The position numbers and the translations under genes were made by a program. The notes under the pieces are model-generated. The model was not told the origin of the DNA, did no database searches, and saw only the letters and a program-made list of their open reading frames with translations. Positions 1 to 7,625 of a stretch of DNA of 14,920 nucleotides are shown piece after piece (within the stretch, counting starts at the first letter, position 1; every line of letters begins with the position of its first letter). The DNA lies in NCBI GenBank assembly GCA_028707745.1, contig JAQWAJ010000005.1:1-14920 (forward strand), given 5' to 3'. Source of the DNA: Bacteroidales bacterium (lineage in GTDB: Bacteria > Bacteroidota > Bacteroidia > Bacteroidales > UBA12481).

Positions 1-1208
1 ATGAACGTATTTGGGAGATCCGGCAAAAACTTCGGAAGAGCCTGATTGATTATATTTATCTGAGACTCGAAAAAGTATCGATCATCCGGCATGAGCCGCC
101 CAAACAAATCAAGGAGATTTTGCAGCGGCTCAATGATAAAACGCTGACTATCGGTTTTGCCAGGCGGTTTGCTACCTATAAGAGGGCTCACCTGTTGTTC
201 AAGGACCTCGACCGACTTAACAGGATTGTGAATAATCCTGAATGCCCGGTTCAGTTTGTTTTTGCAGGAAAAGCACACCCACGGGATAAGGCAGGGCAGG
301 ACCTGATCAAATACATTGTCGAAATTTCAAGACGTCCTGAATTCAGGGGTCGCATTGTCTTTCTGGAGAACTATGACATGACGGTTGCCCGAAAACTGGT
401 TCAGGGAGTGGATGTCTGGCTGAATACACCGACCCGGCCACTTGAAGCCTCCGGAACCAGCGGGATGAAGGCTACCATGAACGGAGTATTGAATTTTAGC
501 GTGCTCGACGGATGGTGGTGTGAAGGCTATAAACCAGGAACAGGTTGGGCTTTGCCTCAGGAATCTGTTTATGAAGATAGCAACTTCCAGGATGAGCTGG
601 ATGCAGCAACTATCTATGACATACTGGAAGATGAGATTGTCCCGCTCTTTTATAAAGTGAACAGTCAGGGAATTCCGGTGGATTGGGTTACCCGTATTAA
701 ACATACTATAGCCCAGATCGCACCTTTATTCACCACCCGAAGAATGATCGATGACTATAACGACCGCTTTTATAAAATCCTGGGTAATCGTGCCAGCGAC
801 ATGCGCGGCAACAACTATCACATGGTCAGGGAGATATCAAGGTGGAAGAAAAAAGTCGCCCGGTATTGGGATGAAATTGAAGTGGTACAAACCCGCATTT
901 CAAAGGATCTCTCAAAGCCTTTGCGCATGGGCGAAACCTATATGGCCGAAGTGATACTGAACCTGCATGGATTGTCGTCTGACGAAATCGGAGTCGAGCT
1001 TGTGGTGGTTTCTATTTTGCCCAATGGTAAGTTGAAGTTTTCTTATAATCAGGAATTTACAGATATTGAGAACATTAATGATCTCACCCGGTATCGGTTG
1101 GAGACCATTACCACAAAACCCGGAATATTTGACTGTGGAGTCAGAGTCTTTCCGAAAAGTCATTTTATGCCTCAACGACAGGATCTTAATTTCATCCGCT
1201 GGATTTAG
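1..1208 (+). CDS. glgP: Alpha-glucan phosphorylase (GT35 family), 3' part
   Basis: Cytosolic enzyme that phosphorolyses alpha-1,4-glucan (glycogen, maltodextrin) to glucose-1-phosphate. The frame is open from base 3, giving 401 visible residues; the true start lies upstream, and the TTG at 120 is an internal Leu codon. Visible motifs fit the shorter 'alpha-glucan family phosphorylase' group rather than classical GlgP: TIGFARRFATYKRA near visible residues 48-61, and EASGTSGMKATMNG, whose Lys aligns with the pyridoxal-phosphate lysine of glycogen phosphorylase (GTGNMK). The C-terminal domain ends in the typical basic-aromatic tail (QDLNFIRWI). It converges on the minus-strand glycogen operon containing glgB and a GH13 enzyme, consistent with shared glucan turnover. 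The stop codon overlaps the stop of the convergent gene by 4 bp. The family call is firm. Phosphorylase activity is inferred from the family. Confidence 0.9.
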   Translation, partial: ERIWEIRQKLRKSLIDYIYLRLEKVSIIRHEPPKQIKEILQRLNDKTLTIGFARRFATYKRAHLLFKDLDRLNRIVNNPECPVQFVFAGKAHPRDKAGQDLIKYIVEISRRPEFRGRIVFLENYDMTVARKLVQGVDVWLNTPTRPLEASGTSGMKATMNGVLNFSVLDGWWCEGYKPGTGWALPQESVYEDSNFQDELDAATIYDILEDEIVPLFYKVNSQGIPVDWVTRIKHTIAQIAPLFTTRRMIDDYNDRFYKILGNRASDMRGNNYHMVREISRWKKKVARYWDEIEVVQTRISKDLSKPLRMGETYMAEVILNLHGLSSDEIGVELVVVSILPNGKLKFSYNQEFTDIENINDLTRYRLETITTKPGIFDCGVRVFPKSHFMPQRQDLNFIRWI

Positions 1209-2215
1209 CCGGGTTTGTTTTGGCAATAATAGCGCTGAAAGTTTTTCACGAGCCTGACGTGTACCGTGTTCGCAGGAATGAGGGCTGGCGTGCCTCTGTT
1301 ATAGGCTGATATGGCTTTATCCCAGGTTCCGTGCCTCTCATACAGTTCATGAAGGAACCGGGCTCCTGCATCAATTGATTTATCGATGTCGAATCGCTCA
1401 TCTTTCCTGCAGATATTGTTGTAGTCAAAGTTTTCAATGGCCATCATATCCAGTAGTATCTGCCCGTGTTCCAGGTCACGTCCGGTAGTTTTTGAGGTTC
1501 CAAAGGTTTTCAGCCCGTATTGCTGAGCCGTTCCCGGTTGAAACTGCATGAGTCCGGCGCCACCGTCATTCTGGTCGTTCACCTGTAGTGGATTACCCAT
1601 GCTTTCCTGCATGATCAGTCCGGCTATGAGACAAGGAGGAATATTGTACTTTTTTTCTGCAGCAGATATTTCTTTCTGCCAGCGAATTGTCCGGTAAAAC
1701 CGGCCTTCGGTGCTGTAAATGTGGGATTGATCCGATGATGGAACTTCTGCTTCATCATACTCGTGTTGCGAACTGCGCAGCTCATTTCTGCTGAAATCAC
1801 TGTTGTTCAGTTTTCCCCTGATTTTACTGATAAAGTACTCCGTATCCTGATATACAGGGGTAGAGAAAAACCGCAGATATGTCTCATTAACAAAGAGAAG
1901 CAATATCATCGCAGCCAGGATTGATGCAACATAAACCACCTGCCGGTACACTGTTTTCGACAGACTGCCTTTTATCGATTTTCTGATTCCCGGAAGGAGG
2001 TGATTGGAAATAACGACAATCAGAAAAATCAACAGACAAAGAGCCAAACCGTACGAAATCATTCTTAAGGAAAACGGAAACTTGAACCCTTTCAAAGTCC
2101 CCAGAGCCGTCACCAGAACCGTAAGAATTCCGCTAAATACCCATAGAAAGGTGATAATCTGGACAAACCGGATGATTCCGCTGTTTTTACCTGATTTTGA
2201 TCGTTTTTTTGCCAA
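1205..2215 (-). CDS. Membrane-anchored lytic transglycosylase (SLT domain, GH23-like)
   Basis: A 336-residue protein. Three hydrophobic segments (about residues 15-37, 52-71 and 91-110) are followed by a linker and a C-terminal SLT/lysozyme-like domain (about 189-325). The catalytic-type Glu is E204 in IMQES, followed by GGAGLMQFQPGTA and AYNRGTP, the standard Slt signatures. The family cleaves the MurNAc-GlcNAc bond of peptidoglycan, making 1,6-anhydro ends. The domain order suggests inner-membrane anchoring with the enzyme outside the cytoplasm. The start is a TTG at 2213-2215; an in-frame TAG lies only two codons upstream (2222-2224), and no ATG occurs before the first membrane segment. 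The gene lies 16 nt downstream of the GH13 gene on the same strand, so it is probably the last gene of the pepD-glgB-amylase operon. Why a cell-wall enzyme sits with glycogen genes is not evident. The three-helix N-terminus is unusual for the family, whose members are more often lipoproteins or secreted. Confidence 0.85.
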   Translation of the reverse strand: MAKKRSKSGKNSGIIRFVQIITFLWVFSGILTVLVTALGTLKGFKFPFSLRMISYGLALCLLIFLIVVISNHLLPGIRKSIKGSLSKTVYRQVVYVASILAAMILLLFVNETYLRFFSTPVYQDTEYFISKIRGKLNNSDFSRNELRSSQHEYDEAEVPSSDQSHIYSTEGRFYRTIRWQKEISAAEKKYNIPPCLIAGLIMQESMGNPLQVNDQNDGGAGLMQFQPGTAQQYGLKTFGTSKTTGRDLEHGQILLDMMAIENFDYNNICRKDERFDIDKSIDAGARFLHELYERHGTWDKAISAYNRGTPALIPANTVHVRLVKNFQRYYCQNKPG

Positions 2216-2231
2216 AATGTGCTAAAGGATA

Positions 2232-4028
2232 TTAAGTGATTTGCAATATGTTATAGCCATACGCCGGAAGCGTTACCCTTATCCCGATGGTAATAACCTG
2301 ACTGAACAAAAGAGTGACGGTCGAAGCTTCTCCCGGCAGAAGTCCCTGAACGGTAAATTTCTGTTTGCTGCCGAATCCGATCGCGTTTAACGCATGTTCA
2401 GGAATTCTGATTGTTGTCTCTTCGATGTTTTCATCAAATGCAGCTACCACTAAAAGCGCCTCCTCCTGACTGGCTCCGCCATACCTGAGGAATGCAAAGA
2501 TCCGGTCGCGATCCGGATTCTCCTCATTTACCCACATCAGGTCATACAGGCAGCCATTGGAAAACAGAGGATTCTCTTTAGCCATGTTCAGCAGCTCATT
2601 ATAGAATTTTCTCAATAACTGCTGCTCTTCCGACAAGTTTGCACCATCGCACTTGCCATGGTTAAACCACTTTTGCAGCTCAGGCATGGCCGAATAATCA
2701 AAAATACTTGTACGCCCGTCATCTCCGCTGAATCCGGTAGCCCCTGCAGCTGGCTCACCAACTTCCTGCCCGTTGTAAACCAGTATCGGTCCCTGATTCA
2801 TCAGCGCAGCAATGGCCATTGCCGGTATGGCTTTTAAGGGATTTCCGGCAAAAAATGGCGAGGCTATCCTTTGCTCATCGTGGTTTTCTAAGAACCTGAC
2901 CATCAGATCGTCCATGCCCTCCAGCATCTGCCAGACTTTCGTAATCAGTCGGGTAGAGGACCCGGCGATGACTGACCGAAGTGAATCGTACATACCGACT
3001 TTATCGTACAGGTGATCAAAGAATCCATTTTCCAGATAATTCCTGTATTTGGCAGGTTCATATAATTCTGCAATAAAAATGGTATTCGGATACTCACTCT
3101 TAACCTGACTGATGGCATAATGCCAAAATTCTACAGGAACCATCCCGGCCATGTCGCATCGGAAACCATCGATTCCCTGGCTTGCCCAGAAAAGGAGGAT
3201 TTGGGTCATTTTGACCCAGGTGGAGGGGGCCAGGGGAAGGGTGTGGTTGTTGTGGTTGTTGTAGGTGTTGTAGGTGTTGTAATTGTTGTAGGTGTTGTAG
3301 GTGTTGTAATTGTTGTAGGTGTTGTAATTGTTGTAATGGTTGTAAGGGTTGAGGTAGTCGATGCCGTAGTTAAGTTTGATGGTTTCATACCAGTCGTTTA
3401 CGTCAGGATCGGAACGGAAAACATCATTACCGGTTGCTTTGGCCGGGATCTCTTCATATCGGTCGGGTGTTTGAGTATCCAAACCGCGAATATGCAAAGA
3501 TTCTCCTGGGAAATAGTAAAAATTATTGGAAGGGCTGAATGATAGCATGGTATCGTCATCCTCACCCAAATTTCTGAAACCTTCAGGTAGTACTTTGGAA
3601 CAATAATCCCGGGCAACGTGATTGGGAACAAAGTCGATGATCACTTTCAAACCTTGATTGTGAATTCTCTGTATCAGTTGTTCAAATTCAATCATTCGAA
3701 GTGACACATCAACCGCAAGGTCTGGATCAATATCGAAGTAATCAGTAATGGCATAGGGAGACCCAGCCTTCCCTTTTACAATATCCGGATGGCTGGCGGA
3801 CAATCCGTATTCAGGATAGTGGGAGAGGGTAGCATGCCTGATGATTCCGGTCAGCCAGATATGTGTAACACCCAAATGGATTAGCTCCTTAAGAACGATG
3901 TCGGTAATATCGTTGAATTTGCCACAACCGTTTTGTTCTAACGTTCCGTTGAATACCGGATTGATATTCGAATTGCCGAATAATCTGGGAAACAGCTGGT
4001 AAATGATGATTTTTTGTTTCATCGGCAT
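2232..4028 (-). CDS. GH13 alpha-amylase family glycoside hydrolase
   Basis: A 598-residue cytosolic-type protein with no signal peptide. All four GH13 regions are present: DFVPNH (132-137), GFRCDM with nucleophile D292, IFIAELYEP with acid/base E321, and FLENHDE with D384. The family acts on alpha-1,4-glucosidic bonds. Given the neighbouring glgB and convergent phosphorylase, a role in glycogen or maltodextrin breakdown is likely, but the exact specificity cannot be read from sequence. Residues 229-261 are a Tyr-Asn-Thr / Tyr-Asn-Asn repeat inserted between the LNYGIDYLNPYN segment and the helix that leads to the nucleophile; see the repeat entry. The ATG at 4026-4028 overlaps the glgB stop as TAATG, implying translational coupling; a second ATG (4020-4022) is a possible alternative start. 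Confidence 0.9.
   Translation of the reverse strand: MPMKQKIIIYQLFPRLFGNSNINPVFNGTLEQNGCGKFNDITDIVLKELIHLGVTHIWLTGIIRHATLSHYPEYGLSASHPDIVKGKAGSPYAITDYFDIDPDLAVDVSLRMIEFEQLIQRIHNQGLKVIIDFVPNHVARDYCSKVLPEGFRNLGEDDDTMLSFSPSNNFYYFPGESLHIRGLDTQTPDRYEEIPAKATGNDVFRSDPDVNDWYETIKLNYGIDYLNPYNHYNNYNTYNNYNTYNTYNNYNTYNTYNNHNNHTLPLAPSTWVKMTQILLFWASQGIDGFRCDMAGMVPVEFWHYAISQVKSEYPNTIFIAELYEPAKYRNYLENGFFDHLYDKVGMYDSLRSVIAGSSTRLITKVWQMLEGMDDLMVRFLENHDEQRIASPFFAGNPLKAIPAMAIAALMNQGPILVYNGQEVGEPAAGATGFSGDDGRTSIFDYSAMPELQKWFNHGKCDGANLSEEQQLLRKFYNELLNMAKENPLFSNGCLYDLMWVNEENPDRDRIFAFLRYGGASQEEALLVVAAFDENIEETTIRIPEHALNAIGFGSKQKFTVQGLLPGEASTVTLLFSQVITIGIRVTLPAYGYNILQIT
3246..3344 (-). repeat. Coding 9-bp tandem repeat (11 units) in the GH13 gene
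   Basis: Eleven consecutive 9-bp units. On the coding strand they are mainly TACAACACC (Tyr-Asn-Thr) or TACAACAAT (Tyr-Asn-Asn), with diverged units at both ends (TACAACCAT, TACAACAAC, CACAACAAC). A higher-order 27-bp unit is exactly duplicated at 3264-3290 and 3291-3317. Because the unit is a multiple of three, gain or loss of units changes protein length without shifting the frame. The near-identity of the central units shows recent expansion or ongoing homogenisation, as expected for slipped-strand mispairing. Confidence 0.95.
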
Positions 4029-5902
4029 TACCGGATACGCCTCGTTGGTGTTTTCTTGAGAACAATGCCGACCCGGGCCGGGAGGTAGAGTAAAAGCTGA
4101 AAGCTGGACCCCACTTTTCCCAGAGGCTCTGCCGGATAATCCATCTTTTCATCGATCCTGCCGAATCCTCCGAAAAGTGGATTGTCGGAGTCAAGAACAA
4201 TTCGGTATTCAGCCGGATCGGAAGCAATGCCGTAATGGGTAAAGGATTTAGCCGGATTCAGATTGAAAACAAACAGGAAGGGTTCCCTGATAAATGCCAG
4301 TACCTGATCGGCATCGTTCGAGAGAACCAGTCGTGGTGTTTCCATAACTGCTATTTTTTCTTGTCCGAAAAGCCGGATCATGGCTTTATCAAATTCCTGC
4401 AGACCTCCATATCGTAACTGCTGATTATCGGCCAGGTGCCATTGTCTGCGGGCATATTTATAACTCCAGTTGTTCCCTTCGCGGGGAAAATCGATCCACT
4501 CCGGATGGCCGAACTCATTGCCCATAAAATTCAGATAACCACCGCCGTGAGTTGAAATGGTTAGCAAACGGATGAGTTTGTCGAGTGCAATCGCCCTGTC
4601 GATGATCAGACTGGAGGACTGTTTCGACATGTGCGTGTACATCTCTTTATCTGCCAGCCTGAACATAATGGTTTTATCCCCGACGAGCGCCTGGTCGTGC
4701 GATTCGGCATAGGAAACGGTTTTCTCGTCGACCCTCCGGTTGGTGAGTTCATAATAGATCTGGGAAACACTCCAACTCTCATCGGATTTTTCCTTGAGCA
4801 TTTTAATCCAGAAATCAGGAACTCCCATGGAAAGGCGATAATCGAATCCCAGGCCCCCGTCTTCAATCGGCGTGGCGATACCCGGCAATCCGCTCATATC
4901 TTCAGCAATCGTAATGGCATGGGTATTTAGCTCATGAATCAGTTTATTGGCAAGCGTCAGGTAAAGCAAGGCATCTTCATCCACTCCGTTATTAAAATAG
5001 GCGTCATAACTAGTGAAATCCCTGCCCAATCCATGATCATAATAGAGCATGCTGGTGACCCCGTCGAACCGGAAACCATCGAAACCATACTCCTCGATCC
5101 AGTATTTACAGTTCGACAGAAGAAAATGAATAGTTTCATCTTTACCATAATCAAAGCATAGAGAATCCCAGGCTGGATGTTCCCTACCAGGGCCGGTTAA
5201 AAACAGCATGCCGGGTTTGCCATCATAAAGGCCAGGCCCCTCTAAAGTGTTTTTAACTGCATGAGAATGAACAATATCCATGATCACGCAAATGCCTTTA
5301 ACATGTGCTTCGGCAATCAATAGCCGGAGATCATCAGGAGTCCCAAACCGGCTTGAAACAGCAAAGAAACTGGAGACATGATAGCCAAAAGAGCCATAAT
5401 ACGGATGTTCCTGGATAGCCATCAGCTGCAGGGTGTTGTATCCCAGTGAGGCAATCCTCGGCAGGATATTTTCCCTGAATTCATTGAAACTGCACACCTT
5501 TCCCGTTTCAGAAGACATGCCGATGTGTGCCTCATAGATCAGCAGTGCCAGGGAATCATTTTTGTCAGACTTATCCTGAATGTTAGGTTTACTGGTTTTC
5601 TCAGGAGCCGGCGGATTCCATACCTGAGCATTGAAAATTTTAGTGTTCTCATCCTGAACAACACGGGTGGCATACAAAGGGATCCGGTAATCGGCCCCTC
5701 CTGGCCATGTAATCCAAAGCTTGTATTCGTCAAGATGGTGAAGGTCTGCTTCTTCGAGAATCAATTCCCACTGTCCCGGTTTGATAAGAGTGAATTTGTA
5801 ACGGGGTTGTAATTCCCATTGGCTAAACGATCCCGTTATCCAGATCTCTGTAGCATTGGGAGCCCATTCATGCAGTATCCAGCCATGATCCGTATGGTGC
5901 AA
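4028..5902 (-). CDS. glgB: 1,4-alpha-glucan branching enzyme (GH13_8 type), main open part
   Basis: Makes alpha-1,6 branches in glycogen. An N-terminal CBM48-like domain (HEWAPNATEIWITGSF) precedes the GH13 barrel. Numbered from the TTG at 5902, region I is MDIVHSH (208-214), region II GFRFDGVTSM with nucleophile D280, region III ITIAEDMSG with acid/base E334, and region IV SYAESHDQA with D403. These signatures fit the eukaryote-like branching enzymes of Bacteroidota. The C-terminal all-beta domain is complete. The TTG at 5902 is the first ordinary start codon in the open frame but is almost certainly not the natural start: it encodes the Leu of a conserved YFGLH block, and family-like sequence (SLSSFANGHHYFGL) continues upstream in the same frame to a TAA at 5969-5971 and beyond it to an ATG at 6058. 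The full frame would be 676 codons including the TAA, close to family length. As it stands the gene may be inactivated, or expressed by reinitiation. Confidence 0.88.
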   Translation of the reverse strand: MHHTDHGWILHEWAPNATEIWITGSFSQWELQPRYKFTLIKPGQWELILEEADLHHLDEYKLWITWPGGADYRIPLYATRVVQDENTKIFNAQVWNPPAPEKTSKPNIQDKSDKNDSLALLIYEAHIGMSSETGKVCSFNEFRENILPRIASLGYNTLQLMAIQEHPYYGSFGYHVSSFFAVSSRFGTPDDLRLLIAEAHVKGICVIMDIVHSHAVKNTLEGPGLYDGKPGMLFLTGPGREHPAWDSLCFDYGKDETIHFLLSNCKYWIEEYGFDGFRFDGVTSMLYYDHGLGRDFTSYDAYFNNGVDEDALLYLTLANKLIHELNTHAITIAEDMSGLPGIATPIEDGGLGFDYRLSMGVPDFWIKMLKEKSDESWSVSQIYYELTNRRVDEKTVSYAESHDQALVGDKTIMFRLADKEMYTHMSKQSSSLIIDRAIALDKLIRLLTISTHGGGYLNFMGNEFGHPEWIDFPREGNNWSYKYARRQWHLADNQQLRYGGLQEFDKAMIRLFGQEKIAVMETPRLVLSNDADQVLAFIREPFLFVFNLNPAKSFTHYGIASDPAEYRIVLDSDNPLFGGFGRIDEKMDYPAEPLGKVGSSFQLLLYLPARVGIVLKKTPTRRIR

Positions 5903-5968
5903 ACCGAAATAATGATGTCCGTTTGCAAAAGAACTTAATGATCCGCTTTCTGAAATTATTTCATCGAT

Positions 5969-6058
5969 TTATAGATTCAGACGTTTCATTCTCGACTCTA
6001 TCTGACCCAGATAGGGCATCAGCAAAGAATCACGCTGTATAATACCGGGAACGCTCAT
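5969..6058 (-). pseudogene. glgB: 5' fragment of glgB ended by in-frame TAA (codon 30)
   Basis: The 29-codon frame starting at ATG 6056-6058 reads MSVPGIIQRDSLLMPYLGQI and on to RMKRLNL, then TAA (5969-5971). It then resumes without any shift as IDEIISESGSLSSFANGHHYFGL into the main branching-enzyme body. The content resembles the extreme N-terminus of GH13_8 branching enzymes (a short helical segment before the FA.GH.YFGLH block). The ATG begins 1 nt after the pepD stop, matching the tight spacing of the rest of the operon, whereas a start at 5902 would leave a 157-nt gap. One base change, for example AAA (Lys) or GAA to TAA, would explain the break. It could be a real nonsense mutation or a sequencing error. 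Confidence 0.8.
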
Positions 6059-6059
6059 T

Positions 6060-7511
6060 TCAGGAGATTCTTTTCAATACTTCAGAGAGCAGTTTCCAGA
6101 ATTTTCCGGTTGTTGAAATATTAAGCCTTTCATCCGGTGAGTGCACCCCCTTGATTGTTGGCCCGAATGAGATCATATCCATATTGGGGTATTTTTCCAG
6201 AAACAGTCCGCACTCCAGTCCGGCATGAATCGCTTTGACCAGTGGTTTTTCATCGAACAGGTCCTCATAGGCTTGCTCCGTGATTTTCAATACCGGTGAA
6301 TTGGGATTAGGATTCCATCCCGGATAGCCTGTGGTTTTTTCGGTGTAAGCTCCTGCCAGGAGGAACACACTTTCAACCATGTTCGACATATTTCGTTTAG
6401 CTGATTCGATAGAGCTTCTCTGGCTGGTCGATACTGAAATTCGGTCATCCACCAGCTTCACAGCAGCCAGGTTAGTGGAGGTCTCCACCAGCCCGGAGAT
6501 GGTCTGGCTCATCGAAAGCACACCGTGTGGACAAGCGTACAGGGCATTCAGAAAATTGCACTGGCAATCTTCATCGATAACCCATTCCGGTACCTGGCAA
6601 TCCGAGAAATAGAGCGACAATGCTGGCTCGGTTTTAACCAGTTCGATTTTTATTTCCGACTGATATTGTTTGAATGCTTTAATTAAAGCCTCTTTGTTTG
6701 ATTCGGGCAGCGTAATGATGGATTCTGCTTCGCGTGGAATTGCGTTGCGCAGGTTTCCACCGTCAAACCGATGTAAGCGTATTTCAAAATCGTCAGCAAA
6801 ATCCCACAGAAAGCGGCTCAGTATTTTATTGGCATTGCCCAATCCCTTGTTGATGTCATCACCGGAATGCCCTCCGACCAGGCCTTTGACGCCAAGCTTC
6901 ATTGCGATATTTCCTTCTGGCACCAGTTCCTTCAGGAAATCAAACCAGGCAGTCAGGTCAATTCCGCCGGCACAGCCGATGAAAAGCTCACCCCAGTCTT
7001 CCGAATCCAGGTTAAGAAGTGTGGTACTCTGCAGAAAACCCGGCTGAAGGCCGAATGCTCCTACCAGACCGGTTTCTTCAGCTGTGGTAAACAGACATTC
7101 CAATGGCCCGTGAGCAATATCTGAGGAATCCAGTACTGCCATCTGGGCGGCAATCCCGATTCCGTCATCGCCACCGAGCGTGGTGCCTCTGGCTTTTATC
7201 CAGTCGCCATCTACAAAAGTTTGTATCGGATCGGTCTGGAAATTGAAAACGACATCAGCGTTTTTCTCGCAAACCATATCGAGATGGCTTTGCAAACAAA
7301 CTTTAGTGTGATTTTCCTTGCCGGATGTTGCCGGTTTACGGATCACCAGATTTCCGGCATGATCGGTCTGATATTGGAGATTCCTCTCCTGCGCAAATCG
7401 AATCAGAAACTCGCGGATTTGTTTTTCCTGGTCACTGGGCCGCGGGATATTGAGAACCTCGCTGAAATGTTTCCAAAGTGCAATGGGTTCGAAGTTGAAT
7501 ATTTCCGACAT
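6060..7511 (-). CDS. pepD: Aminoacyl-histidine dipeptidase (cytosolic non-specific dipeptidase, M20C)
   Basis: A dizinc dipeptidase of 483 residues, the usual PepD length, that hydrolyses a broad range of dipeptides including Xaa-His, in the cytoplasm. By comparison with characterised PepD proteins, the metal and catalytic residues are visible: H76 and D78 in QSHLD, D115 in LGGDDG, E145/E146 in TAEETG, D169 in LNLDSED, and H457 in GVHSPDE. The lid/dimerisation insertion of the M20 fold occupies roughly residues 200-380. The ATG start at 7509-7511 is followed directly by a family-typical N-terminus. It is the first gene of the minus-strand operon, and its TGA stop lies 1 nt before the natural glgB ATG. 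A candidate promoter lies in the divergent intergenic region. Co-transcription of a dipeptidase with glycogen enzymes has no obvious biochemical reason and may simply be nutrient-recycling housekeeping. Confidence 0.95.
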   Translation of the reverse strand: MSEIFNFEPIALWKHFSEVLNIPRPSDQEKQIREFLIRFAQERNLQYQTDHAGNLVIRKPATSGKENHTKVCLQSHLDMVCEKNADVVFNFQTDPIQTFVDGDWIKARGTTLGGDDGIGIAAQMAVLDSSDIAHGPLECLFTTAEETGLVGAFGLQPGFLQSTTLLNLDSEDWGELFIGCAGGIDLTAWFDFLKELVPEGNIAMKLGVKGLVGGHSGDDINKGLGNANKILSRFLWDFADDFEIRLHRFDGGNLRNAIPREAESIITLPESNKEALIKAFKQYQSEIKIELVKTEPALSLYFSDCQVPEWVIDEDCQCNFLNALYACPHGVLSMSQTISGLVETSTNLAAVKLVDDRISVSTSQRSSIESAKRNMSNMVESVFLLAGAYTEKTTGYPGWNPNPNSPVLKITEQAYEDLFDEKPLVKAIHAGLECGLFLEKYPNMDMISFGPTIKGVHSPDERLNISTTGKFWKLLSEVLKRIS

Positions 7512-7527
7512 ATTTTTTTGCTTTTTG

Positions 7528-7560
7528 TAAAGATATACCTAATCGCCGGCTATTGCTCAA
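7528..7560 (-). promoter_or_regulatory. Candidate promoter for the pepD-glgB operon
   Basis: On the minus strand, TATCTTTA (7528-7535) matches seven of eight positions of the Bacteroidota -7 box TAnnTTTG. A TTG (7558-7560) lies 22 nt upstream and could be a loose -33 element, the spacing being slightly long. The box sits 16 nt before the pepD ATG. The call rests on pattern only. Confidence 0.4.
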
Positions 7561-7582
7561 GGAATAAAAAAAAGTATATTTA
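7553..7582 (+). promoter_or_regulatory. Candidate promoter for the isocitrate dehydrogenase-HD pair
   Basis: TTG (7553-7555) followed after 19 nt by TATATTTA (7575-7582) resembles the Bacteroidota -33 TTTG / -7 TAnnTTTG arrangement with normal spacing. The box lies about 43 nt before the ATG at 7626. This element and the opposite one interleave, so the two divergent promoters share the 114-bp gap. Confidence 0.45.
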
Positions 7583-7625
7583 CCTTAAGAATCAATAAAG
7601 TTAAAAACCTAATATCTAAACTGTT

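Noticed and set aside
3246..3344. CRISPR array
   Set aside because: Units are 9 bp, contiguous, without spacers, and encode an in-frame amino-acid repeat.
3120..3542. Plus-strand open frame encoding a Val/Gly-rich protein
   Set aside because: It is the antisense reading of the 9-bp repeat within the GH13 gene; the valine run is a by-product of the repeat and the real gene has all catalytic motifs.
5900..5902. TTG at 5902 as the natural glgB start
   Set aside because: The codon lies within the conserved YFGLH block, and family-like coding sequence continues upstream in the same frame; it is only the first ordinary start codon after the TAA.
5969..5971. Recoding of TAA as a sense codon
   Set aside because: TAA is used as a normal terminator by neighbouring genes here (the GH13 gene and both OmpA genes), so a mutation or sequence error is the simpler explanation.
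6670..7047. Plus-strand open frame opposite pepD
   Set aside because: Antisense shadow of a complete dipeptidase gene; composition is Ser/Pro/Arg-rich with no domain signal.
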